NCBI GenBank assembly: GCA_964580315.1
Contig: CAZOKH010000068.1
Coordinates: 1 to 18,869, forward strand
Source: CAZOKH01 sp964580315
GTDB taxonomy: Bacteria > Chloroflexota > Anaerolineae > Anaerolineales > Anaerolineaceae
Direction of reading: 5' to 3'
Length of the DNA: 18,869 bases
Shown piece after piece: positions 1-7,500 of the stretch (position 1 is the first letter of the stretch; each line of letters opens with the position of its first letter). A program made the position numbers and the translations under genes. Below the pieces are notes generated by a model. That model had not been told where the DNA came from and did no database searches. It saw only the letters and a program-made list of their open reading frames with translations.

Positions 1-27
1 TTATAACCTTGTTTTTTTTCATTGCGC

Positions 28-33
28 TATAAT
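28..33 (+). promoter_or_regulatory. Possible -10 box of the ferritin-like gene
   Basis: TATAAT lies 66 bases before the ferritin-like start codon. No convincing -35 hexamer is visible at the right distance, partly because the window starts here, so this is only a half promoter. Confidence 0.35.
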
Positions 34-99
34 GTTTAAGAAAAATTTTTTGCAGTTTCCGGTTTTATTGCAAAAAAACCATCCAAAAAGGAGAAAAAT

Positions 100-597
100 A
101 TGGGAACCAAGGGTATTGAAATTATCGGGAAAGATGTTGACAAATTGTTGGATTTGTTGAACAAAGCCCTGGCAGATGAATGGCTTGCCTATTACCAGTA
201 TTGGGTTGGAGCAAAGGTTGCCAAAGGCCCGATGCGCCAGGCAGTAACAGCCGAACTGGTTGAACACGCTGGTGAAGAACTTGGCCATGCTGAAATGCTG
301 GCAGACCGCATCATCCAACTTGGCGGCACACCACTGCTGACCCCTGAAGTGTGGATGAAGACAACCAACTGCGGGTATGATGTCCCCTCCGATCCGCATG
401 TTTTGTCACTTTTGGAACAGAACATCAAGGGAGAGCAGTGCGCCATTGCAGTTTACAAAAAGCTGGTTGATTTCACCAAAGATTTTGACCCCATCACCTA
501 TGAGATGGTGCTGTCCATCATGAAGGATGAGGTTGATCACGAAGATGAGTTGCAGGCGATTGTTGAAGACCTGGAATTAATGAAGGGCAAGAAATAG
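100..597 (+). CDS. Ferritin-like diiron protein, probably Dps-like (thioferritin) type
   Basis: 165 residues, a complete four-helix ferritin-like domain with the diiron ligand pattern: E27 in helix A, E60-x-x-H63 in helix B, E112 in helix C and E144-x-x-H147 in helix D. Proteins of this class oxidise and store iron or consume peroxide in the cytoplasm. Two cysteines, C91 (in NCGY, in the B-C loop) and C114 (in GEQCAI, just after ligand E112), match the cysteine pair that marks the Dps-like 'thioferritin' group; assigning it to that group is my inference from memory of the family. There is no rubredoxin-type CxxC domain, so it is not a full rubrerythrin. The start is set by AAGGAG at 88-93, seven bases upstream. 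It is a monocistronic gene closed by a long hairpin terminator. Confidence 0.88.
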   Translation: MGTKGIEIIGKDVDKLLDLLNKALADEWLAYYQYWVGAKVAKGPMRQAVTAELVEHAGEELGHAEMLADRIIQLGGTPLLTPEVWMKTTNCGYDVPSDPHVLSLLEQNIKGEQCAIAVYKKLVDFTKDFDPITYEMVLSIMKDEVDHEDELQAIVEDLELMKGKK

Positions 598-618
598 CAT
601 AAACTCGTCTGAACTGCT

Positions 619-682
619 GCTGGCATGCAGTGCCCGTCGATGATCTAGGCTTCATGGACGTTGGCTGCATGCCAGCTTTTTT
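619..682 (+). terminator. Intrinsic terminator of the ferritin-like gene
   Basis: Perfect 12-bp arms at 619-630 and 665-676, followed by six T (677-682). The 34-base loop can fold further (635-638 with 657-660, 640-643 with 652-655), giving a long imperfect stem. The T-run overlaps the stop codon of the convergent pentapeptide gene. In the minus direction there is no T-run after the stem, so it should act on the + strand only. Confidence 0.8.
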
Positions 683-1682
683 AAGAAGCGACCGAAGGGT
701 GCAAGGTTCCGTCGGGAAGGGTGGCGGCCTGCAGAGACCTGGCCTGCGACAGTTGTTCGGGGGTAACTTTGGCTGCCAACAGGTTGGCGCCGCTGAGGTC
801 GGCATCGCGCAGGTTGGCCCCGGTCAGATCAGCGTTGTTCAAACTGGCGCCCGCCAGGCTGGCTTCGCGCAGGTTGGCGTTGTTGAGATTGGCTCTGGTG
901 AGGTTGGCGCCGCTCAGGTCGGCTTCGCTCAAGTCGGCGGCTCGCAAATCGGCGCGGGTCAGGTCGGCGCCGCCCAGGTTGGCCCGAATCATGTCAGACT
1001 TGCGCAGTTCGCTCCCGTTCAAATCTGCTCCACTCAGGTTGGCTTCGCTGAGATTGACGCTGCCCAGACAAACCCCGGGCAGGCTGGCTTCGCACAGGTT
1101 TGCCCAGCGCAGATCAACCAGCGATAAATCAATTATGAAATCCTTTTTTTCGATTAAAGAGGCTTCGCTTAAAAAACGAACCAGCAAGCCCTTACGCACG
1201 GGGTCCAAGATACGCAGGACGGTTAAAGAGCGTGTGCGCATAATGTCGCGAATCTCGTCATTCGGGGCTGATGTGCGCAAGCCCTTATCGAGCAGCAGCT
1301 CGGTCATGTGATCAATGTAGGCTTGCAGCAAGTTTTCTTGCATGGTGTCGGCGGCAATGGCGCGGTCGCTGCGGGTACGTTCTTCGGCAATCTTTAGCTC
1401 ATTTTTCCGTTCGGCCCGGTTGAAGAACAGGGCGCCGCCTGCCAGCACGGCCGGGATAATGAGCAGTTCCAGCCAGTCCCACAGGGTGCGGGTTTGCAGG
1501 GTAATTTCTCTCACTTCACCGCTGGCCGGGTCGATTTTGGCAGTGGTGTAGGCGCCGAAACCGGTCCAGGGCGCCCATTCGCGGCCGAGGACGAAACGTT
1601 GGTAAGCCAGCACAGCCAGCAGCAGCGCCAGCAGAGCGGCGAGCCACATCAACCATTTTGAGATGTTTTGCTTTTTCTCCAT
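681..1682 (-). CDS. Membrane-anchored pentapeptide-repeat protein
   Basis: 333 residues. A hydrophobic segment at about 10-27, a periplasmic or external stretch, and a second TM segment at about 71-87 place the remainder in the cytoplasm. A charged helical region (about 88-185) is followed by tandem pentapeptide repeats of the A(D/N)Lxx type from about 187 to 305, such as GADLTRADLRAADLSEADL. These build a right-handed quadrilateral beta-helix. The tail carries TPEQL and ATLPDGT, a tail type often seen in pentapeptide proteins. No catalytic domain is visible, and the biochemical role of such proteins is usually unknown. The start has a weak upstream GGGTG. It lies 48 bases after the minus-strand small gene ending at 1731 and is probably co-transcribed with it. 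Long open frames on the opposite strand here are artefacts of the repeat. Confidence 0.88.
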   Translation of the reverse strand: MEKKQNISKWLMWLAALLALLLAVLAYQRFVLGREWAPWTGFGAYTTAKIDPASGEVREITLQTRTLWDWLELLIIPAVLAGGALFFNRAERKNELKIAEERTRSDRAIAADTMQENLLQAYIDHMTELLLDKGLRTSAPNDEIRDIMRTRSLTVLRILDPVRKGLLVRFLSEASLIEKKDFIIDLSLVDLRWANLCEASLPGVCLGSVNLSEANLSGADLNGSELRKSDMIRANLGGADLTRADLRAADLSEADLSGANLTRANLNNANLREASLAGASLNNADLTGANLRDADLSGANLLAAKVTPEQLSQARSLQAATLPDGTLHPSVAS

Positions 1683-1730
1683 TTTTCACCCCATGAACTG
1701 GAAATGAATGGATCGTATCTTGAATTTATT

Positions 1731-2069
1731 CTATCCTTTTTTTCGCCAGGGTTTTGCATATTCTCTTTGCAGGCGGTTCATCTCAGCCAGCGATGGCAGC
1801 TTGCTGGTTTGTGGAAAGATAACTTCGACAAATGGGAATAGTGGATAGAAGATGATGGTCATTTGAAAAAGACCGAAACCGATCTCGAGGAAACTGATTA
1901 TTTCGTCTTTTCCAAAACGGAACAGGGGGGTATAAACAGCATAAATTTGGATGGCTTGATCGGTTTGAACCAGGTTGAAGCCGACCAGCGTTTTGAGGTA
2001 GGGCCGTTTCTTGCTGATCTGAAAAAAGGGGGCATTAATTTTTTCAACACCTTCAGCGTAACACTTCAT
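1731..2069 (-). CDS. Hypothetical small protein, possibly membrane-associated
   Basis: 112 residues, not recognised. The strand is chosen because a strong AGGAGGG stands five bases before this ATG (read on the minus strand), whereas the overlapping frame on the + strand (1863-2093) lacks one. The N-terminal half is basic and mixed. The middle (about 55-86) is strongly hydrophobic with several Phe, Ile and Pro and could be one membrane segment or a hairpin. The C-terminus (from about 90) is charged, with a Trp-Arg-Lys-Lys end. The gene is followed after 48 bases by the two-TM pentapeptide gene on the same strand, so the two may work at the membrane together; that is an inference from context only. 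Confidence 0.6.
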   Translation of the reverse strand: MKCYAEGVEKINAPFFQISKKRPYLKTLVGFNLVQTDQAIQIYAVYTPLFRFGKDEIISFLEIGFGLFQMTIIFYPLFPFVEVIFPQTSKLPSLAEMNRLQREYAKPWRKKG

Positions 2070-2123
2070 TTTTTCCCTCCTAAGTGTGTGTAGAAACAGA
2101 CCTACAATTTTACTCGATTGTTT

Positions 2124-2153
2124 AAAAAAGAAACCCTCTCCATCGGGAGAGGG
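2124..2153 (-). terminator. Intrinsic terminator of the aldolase gene
   Basis: Perfect 8-bp arms at 2134-2141 and 2146-2153 with a four-base loop. On the minus strand the stem is followed by TTTCTTTTTT. It lies about 50 bases after the aldolase stop codon and insulates the aldolase from the two minus-strand genes beyond it. Confidence 0.9.
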
Positions 2154-2202
2154 TAGTGTGACAGAATGAAATATTGATGGATGGGAAGTTTGATTATTAG
2201 GA

Positions 2203-3063
2203 TCAGGCGGCTTTGCCGCTGGAACCCCACACGCGCATGTAGTGGCTGGCCTGGTCGCGCACGGCGCCTTCGATAATCATGTTCAATTCCTGGTAGCGCT
2301 TGAGGTCGGGTTTGGCTTCGAGCGTGGCGCGAATGGCGTCAATGCAGGCTTTGGACACAGCGGAGTGGAAGTTGATTTTGCGGATGCCGTTGGCCACCGC
2401 TTCGCGGAATTCGTCGTCGGTGAGGCCGGAACCGCCGTGCAGCACCAGCGGCAGGCCGGTGGCCTGGCGAATTTGCTGCAAGATGTCGAACCGCAGGGCG
2501 GCGGGGATTTTGACCAGGCCGTGCACGGTGCCAACTGCCACTGCCAGGGCGTCGATGCCGGTGCGTTTGAGGAAATCGGGCACCAGGGCGGGGTCGGTGT
2601 AGTGCATGCCGCTCAGTGTGGGGCCGTTCACCTCATCGGTGGCGCCGCCCACATGCCCCAGTTCGGCTTCCACGCTGATGCCCATGGGGTGCGCCATGTC
2701 AACCACGCGTTTGGTGTTGGCAATGTTCTCTTCCAGGGGCAGTGCAGAACCGTCATACATGACCGAGGTGAAGCCAATTTCGCATACGTGCTTAATGGTT
2801 TCATATGTCGAAGCATGGTCGAGATGAATCACCACCGGAACGGGGGCAGCTTCGGCAGCGTGACGGAAACTGTAGATTTGATGATCAATGTGAATCAGTT
2901 TGAGATGTTTTTCAGCAATTTGCAGGATGACCGGGCTTTTTTCAGCGATGGCGGTTTCGAGGATGCCGAAGAAGGTGTGTTCGTCAGTAAAGTTGAATGC
3001 GCCAATGCCGTAGTTATGCTGCGAGGCGTGGGCAAGTGCTTCACGAAGAGTAGTCAGAGACAT
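2203..3063 (-). CDS. Class II (zinc) fructose-bisphosphate / ketose-bisphosphate aldolase
   Basis: 286 residues, the full length of the family. It should reversibly cleave a ketose-1,6-bisphosphate into DHAP and an aldehyde phosphate in the cytoplasm. Visible motifs: HLDHAS at 80-85 (catalytic Asp82, zinc ligand His83), VEAELGHVGG at 131-140 (Glu132/Glu134), GTVHG at 178-182 (His181) and LHGGSGL at 208-214 (His209). The C-terminal phosphate-binding motif reads INFHSA (230-235), where the common FbaA/GatY forms have N-V-x-T, so the substrate may be tagatose bisphosphate or another sugar rather than fructose bisphosphate; for this reason no gene symbol is given. The start is fixed by AAGGA about nine bases upstream on the minus strand. 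The gene is divergent from the BtpA-family gene and ends at its own terminator. Confidence 0.9.
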   Translation of the reverse strand: MSLTTLREALAHASQHNYGIGAFNFTDEHTFFGILETAIAEKSPVILQIAEKHLKLIHIDHQIYSFRHAAEAAPVPVVIHLDHASTYETIKHVCEIGFTSVMYDGSALPLEENIANTKRVVDMAHPMGISVEAELGHVGGATDEVNGPTLSGMHYTDPALVPDFLKRTGIDALAVAVGTVHGLVKIPAALRFDILQQIRQATGLPLVLHGGSGLTDDEFREAVANGIRKINFHSAVSKACIDAIRATLEAKPDLKRYQELNMIIEGAVRDQASHYMRVWGSSGKAA

Positions 3064-3091
3064 GATATTATCCTTTAAAATAAAAAGTATC

Positions 3092-3115
3092 TTGAAATAG
3101 CGAAGAATATTTCAA
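3092..3115. repeat. Inverted repeat in the aldolase 5' region
   Basis: TTGAAATA (3092-3099) and TATTTCAA (3108-3115) are perfect 8-bp arms around an 8-base centre, about 30 bases before the aldolase ATG. It could be an operator or an mRNA 5' hairpin; there is no further evidence. Confidence 0.4.
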
Positions 3116-3282
3116 ATAACATACCTGTTGATGTTAGTATTCTAACAGAAATCTTGTGTGAAATGAGATGCACGATCAATTGACTTGTTATCCATCATGC
3201 CCGGTTGATTTTTTCAGGGGAAGGCCGGGGTGGAATGTCAACCAACTGATCTGATGCACAAACTGGTGGTAAATGTTTCTCA

Positions 3283-3312
3283 ATCACAGATGGCTGTTAT
3301 TGGTTGTATAAT
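3283..3312 (+). promoter_or_regulatory. Candidate sigma-70 promoter for the BtpA-family gene
   Basis: A consensus TATAAT at 3307-3312 is preceded, with an 18-base spacer, by ATCACA (3283-3288), which matches four of six bases of the -35 consensus. A start near 3319 would give a 5' leader of roughly 220 bases carrying the palindrome and the nested stems. Confidence 0.45.
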
Positions 3313-3335
3313 TGCCATAGCAATAACTGAAAGTT

Positions 3336-3358
3336 AATTAACCAAAGGTTGGTTAATT
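3336..3358. promoter_or_regulatory. Perfect palindrome, putative operator
   Basis: AATTAACCAA (3336-3345) and TTGGTTAATT (3349-3358) are perfect 10-bp arms separated by three bases. The position, about 25-45 bases downstream of a TATAAT box and between divergent sugar-type genes, suits a dimeric repressor such as a LacI- or GntR-family regulator. No regulator gene lies in the window, so this is an inference from symmetry and place. Confidence 0.55.
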
Positions 3359-3380
3359 GCCAAATACCCATAGTTCGCTG

Positions 3381-3464
3381 GCGATGCAATCAATCGACCC
3401 CTTGTTGTGCGCGGTGTAGCAAGAATGCTCATCGTGAGCAAAATGACCCCTATCCCGGCATCGC
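3381..3464 (+). ncRNA. Possible structured 5' leader RNA upstream of the BtpA-family gene
   Basis: A closing stem GCGATGC (3381-3387) with GCATCGC (3458-3464) encloses a 6-bp hairpin TGCTCA-TCG-TGAGCA (3426-3440) and a short CTTG/CAAG pairing (3401-3404 with 3420-3423), giving a multibranch shape. A T-run follows at 3479-3485. AATCGACC (3389-3396) can partly pair with GGTCAATT just before the T-run, a possible alternative fold. It matches no riboswitch consensus I know, and it could be chance pairing. Confidence 0.3.
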
Positions 3465-3542
3465 AAGGATACGGTCAATTTTTTTATGTTTGTTCAGAAA
3501 TCTTCAAAAATATTAATATTGGATTGTTTTAGGAGGAATGAA

Positions 3543-4352
3543 ATGAGTTGGCTGAAAGACGTGATTGGTGTAAATAAAGCTGTTATTGCCATGTGCCACA
3601 TGAAGGCGCTACCCGGCGATCCGGGCTATGACGTGGAAAAAGGCATGGATTTTGTGATTGAAAAATGCCGCGCCGATTTACTGGCCCTTCAAGATGGCGG
3701 TGTGGATGCAGTGATGTTCTCCAATGAAGCCAGCCTGCCTTACCTGACAAAGACCGAACCGTTGACCATTGCTGTGATGGGCAGGGTTATTGGTGAATTG
3801 ATGCGGGACATCAAAATTCCCTACGGCGTGAATGTGTTGTGGGATGCTGAGGCTTCCATTGATCTGGCGGTGGCAACCGGCGCGCAATTTGTGCGCGAAA
3901 TTTTTACCGGTGTGTATGCCAGCGACTTTGGCCTGTGGAATACCAACTGCGGCGCGGTGGTTCGCCATCAAACCCGCGTGAACGCCCGGAATGTAAAATT
4001 GATGATGAATATTGTGCCTGAATCAGCAGCCTACCTGGCTGAACGCAACATTGCCGACATTGCCCGTTCCACGGTGTTCAACAACAACCCCGATGCCCTG
4101 TGTGTTTCCGGTCTAACTGCCGGGGCAGAAACAGATGCTTCCATTCTCAAGATGGTAAAAGAAGCAGTGCCTGATACGGTGGTGCTGGCCAACACCGGCG
4201 TGCGCGTGACCAATGTGGAACAGCAGTTGTCGATTGCCGACGGCTGTGTGACCGGCACAACCTTTAAGCGCGACGGTTACATTTGGAATGAAGTCGATGT
4301 CAAGCGCGTGAAAGAATTCATGGATAAGGTGAAAGCCTTCCGCAAAGGCTAA
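3543..4352 (+). CDS. BtpA/SgcQ-family TIM-barrel protein
   Basis: 269 residues, the usual length of the BtpA family. Motifs seen: the N-terminal MCHMKALPGDPGY (17-29) typical of the family, GVDAVMFSNEA (53-63), IPYGVNVLWDA (92-102), and ANTGV (216-220) with GTTFKRDG (238-245) near the C-terminal phosphate-binding end of the barrel. The founding member was linked to photosystem I stability in cyanobacteria. Relatives such as SgcQ sit in sugar operons, and the true reaction is not settled. Here the divergent neighbour is a class II aldolase, which favours a role in sugar-phosphate metabolism over photosynthesis. The start at 3543 is chosen because AGGAGG (3531-3536) stands six bases upstream; an in-frame ATG at 3486 has no ribosome site. 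A terminator follows. Confidence 0.85.
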   Translation: MSWLKDVIGVNKAVIAMCHMKALPGDPGYDVEKGMDFVIEKCRADLLALQDGGVDAVMFSNEASLPYLTKTEPLTIAVMGRVIGELMRDIKIPYGVNVLWDAEASIDLAVATGAQFVREIFTGVYASDFGLWNTNCGAVVRHQTRVNARNVKLMMNIVPESAAYLAERNIADIARSTVFNNNPDALCVSGLTAGAETDASILKMVKEAVPDTVVLANTGVRVTNVEQQLSIADGCVTGTTFKRDGYIWNEVDVKRVKEFMDKVKAFRKG

Positions 4353-4389
4353 CATTCTTACCAGGCGATTGTATTAAAACAATAGTTAT

Positions 4390-4457
4390 AGATTGTCCGG
4401 ACAAGAATATCTGAAATGACTCTTTTAAGATATCTGATACCCGGGCAATCTTTTTTT
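4390..4457 (+). terminator. Intrinsic terminator of the BtpA-family gene
   Basis: Arms 4390-4400 and 4441-4451 pair over 11 positions with one G-U pair and are followed by seven T (4451-4457). The enclosed segment carries its own AT-rich pairing (ATATCT with AGATAT), so the whole forms one long stem. Confidence 0.8.
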
Positions 4458-4471
4458 GTTTAAGTTGTCTA

Positions 4472-4500
4472 TTTACAAAGGGTTTTCAGTTTCCTATAAT
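4472..4500 (+). promoter_or_regulatory. Sigma-70 type promoter of the lipoprotein gene
   Basis: TTTACA (4472-4477), a 17-base spacer and TATAAT (4495-4500) lie directly after the preceding terminator and 36 bases before the ATG. Five of six and six of six consensus bases match. Confidence 0.75.
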
Positions 4501-4536
4501 GATCATAAATAAATATATATCGGGAGGAATATTTTA

Positions 4537-7500
4537 ATGAGAAGAACCCCCGCTTTGCTACTGGTTGAAATCTTTATTTTAGCGATTATTCTGGGTTGCG
4601 GCATTTCCGTTGACCTGGGGCTGGCAACAAAAACTCCCACATCACCTCCTCCCACTGCCACCCGCAAAGCTACCCAAACACCAAAGCCATCCAACACCCC
4701 CACCCAAACGCAACCAACGCTAACACCAACAGCAACGGCTTCTCCAACACCCTTACCTCCAGAAGAAATTGTGCTGTCTAACCTCGACCGCGTGCTGCCG
4801 GAGCGAAGTTTTGCTTCGGCCGGTTTGCTGCATTCTTTGAGTGTATCTCCCGACGGACAATATATATTGATTGGAACAACCAATACCATAGCCTTGCTAA
4901 CGCTTGTGAATTTGCAACCGGTTTGGTTTATTCAGCCAGAGTTCACCCCCCTGATGGTTGTGTTTTCGAGCGACGGAACGCAACTGGTTGTGGAAACCAG
5001 CGGGGGAGCGGTGATGAGATTGGATATTGCCACAGGCAGTGAATTGAGTACACCCATTGCGCAGCAAAAAAATGTGCAATTTCAAGCGCTTTCGCCCAGC
5101 GGCACCTATTTTGCTGTAACCAATTATTCGGATACAACCACGGTTTGGGAAACCACCAATGGGGCGGTGATTTTTACGAACAACGGGCAGGCATACCCCG
5201 GCGGTATTTCGGGGATTCAATTTTCCACTGATGACACGGCTTTGATGATCATGGGTTATGACTCGAAAACGCTTTACCAGGTTCAGCAGTGGACTGTTCC
5301 AAGCGGAACGTACAAAATTGGCCTGACCGCGCTGGGGCAGCAGATGGTCAACTGGCAGTATTCGCCGAATGGAAAGCGTGTTTTTGGCATTGATACCGCC
5401 AAACTCACTGCTCAAGATTCAAATGTCTTGATGGCATGGGACGCTGCCAGTGGAAAAGGTTTGCCGGCGGTGAGCCGGGAAGAAATGATTAGAGAATATC
5501 TACCTTCCCAGGACGGCAGTTTTGTGATGGTAGCCACTCAAAATAATGAAATGAAGCAGATTGACGTTAATTCTGGATCTGTGCTTGCCTCGTTCACCGC
5601 GCAAAACGCACCGATCATCAAAATGGCGCTGACGCCGGATGAAAGCCAATTGATCTCTGCTGACAGTGCAGGCAATGTCCAGGTTTGGGATTTGTCCAGC
5701 CAGGAAGGCGGGCTGCAAACCTCCATTCCACCGGTTGCCAGGGCAGGCATAGCCGGTTTTTCAGCAGATGCGCTGCTGATGGCCTCACCCGGGGTTGGAA
5801 CGGGAAGCGCCCTGGTGGTTGATACTGCCCTGGCATCTGTGAAGACCAACATTGACCAGCCCGGGGCTGAAGCCGTCCAGGTTGTGACCATATCCAATCA
5901 GGGTGATCTGGTCGCCGGCTGTGATCAAAACAACCAGATTACCATTTGGGACGCCAGCAGCGGCGAGTTGTTGGAGCAAATTGCCTCCAAAGCACGTTTT
6001 CGAACCACAAAACTTAAGTTCTCGCCTGATGATCAATGGCTGGCGTCATTAAGCAGCGGTGAAATATTCGTCTGGGATGTTGCCAGCGGCGAAAAAGTTC
6101 AGGGGCTTGCCGGTTTTGAAGATATGGAGTTCTCTCCTGATGGTAAAAATATGCTGACCGGCAATGCTGAATATGGATTCGGTTTATATGAAATTGCCAG
6201 CGGCAAACGAATTGCTGCTGGAACAACGAATTTCAAAGCGACTCGCCTGCTTTACTTGCCTGATGGAAAGTTCATCCTGGTGGGGGGATACCGGCTGAGT
6301 TCGCCCGGTGACAGCCTGGTTAGTACCATGAAGGTATTCAATGTGGATAAGCTAACCCCCATTGAAGGTGAAGTGACCGTTGAACCGGCAATTTTGTTGG
6401 ATGTGGCTGTATCTCCGAACAAAGAGATTATGGCAACCAGCGATTCTTACGGTAATGTAAGTTTGTGGAATTATGCCGAGGGCACAATAATTTCGCAGTT
6501 TGTGTCGCTTGGTTATCCCCCTGTGAAGCTGGCGTTCAACCGCGAAGGCACAATATTGTTTGCCGCCGGGACTGACGGAACGCTCACTGTGTTTTCAACG
6601 GCGTCATCGGCACAGCCGCCGAATGTATCGACAGACGAAGCGGCAGCTCCAACAGAACTGGTGCTTTCTGATGAAATTTATACACACTCATCAGGAGCAT
6701 TCAGTCTTAAATCGCCACAGGATTGGAAGATAGAAGAAGGCAGCTCAATGGGACTGAGCATTTCAGCCAGCGATGCCAGCGGTTTTATCATTGTTACGGC
6801 AGTTAATACCGGCAATGAAGTTAGAGGAAAAGATTTTGAGACACTCATCAACAATTACAATGAAATGTTCAGGCGTTCCTTCGGCCAGCTGGAAATTATT
6901 GACAGCGGATTTGATGATGAAAAAGGAGAGGCTTTTACCTCACGCAGGGTAATCCTTTCAGGGGTTGAGTATATTCATGAAACTTATTTCACACGCGACG
7001 GCGCAAACATGCAAATGGTCGATTTCCTGTCACGCGCTGAATGGACAGAAACCTATCTACCCGCTTATACTGAAATTTTTGCCAGCCTGGTGTTTGATAC
7101 AGCCGTCATCCAAACGAAACCGGTGTTCGATTACACTGAAACCGTGAAAGGCGCCGACGACCTGTATACATTTGATGCCCCTGCTTTGTGGGGCGTGATG
7201 AAAAACGATGATGAGGGTACAACGGTGTATGCCTACAAATCCATCGAGGATCCCGCCAAAGCGCTATTATCCAGTCTGTTCTTAAAGGGCGATGGCCAGA
7301 ATGTTTACACGGATGAAATCTTGGAAACCGCTGCGACTACCCTGCTGCAGAGCATGGGATTCGATCCCGTACTGTCAGAAAAACAGGTGCTGGACAACGG
7401 CGATCTCCGCTATGAATATGTTTCCACGGTTGAACAAATGGAAGGTGTTGTGATTTGCAGCAGCTTTGGCACAAAGGCGCACTTCTGGGTTATGGGATAT

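Larger units (their letters stand above)
3064..3542. other. Divergent intergenic region between aldolase and BtpA-family genes
   Basis: This 479-base spacer holds no convincing ORF. It contains a hairpin close to the aldolase start (3092-3115), a small 6-bp inverted repeat (3132-3137 with 3142-3147), a TATAAT-type promoter candidate, a perfect 10-bp-arm palindrome (3336-3358) and a segment with nested stems (3381-3464) before the BtpA start. The density of symmetry suggests shared regulation of the two divergent genes. Confidence 0.6.

Noticed and set aside
630..1311. Long + strand open frames opposite the pentapeptide gene
   Set aside because: They are translations of the 15-base repeat of the minus-strand gene, give low-complexity GQVGAAQVG- or RLAPLRSA-like proteins and lack ribosome sites.
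1863..2093. + strand ORF opposite the 112-residue minus-strand gene
   Set aside because: No Shine-Dalgarno, while the minus-strand ORF has AGGAGGG at ideal spacing.
2242..3078. 278-codon + strand frame opposite the aldolase
   Set aside because: It is a shadow of the aldolase, rich in Gly, His and Val, without family resemblance or ribosome site.
3381..3464. Known riboswitch (TPP, cobalamin, SAM, c-di-GMP, fluoride)
   Set aside because: None of the conserved core sequences of these classes was found in the segment.
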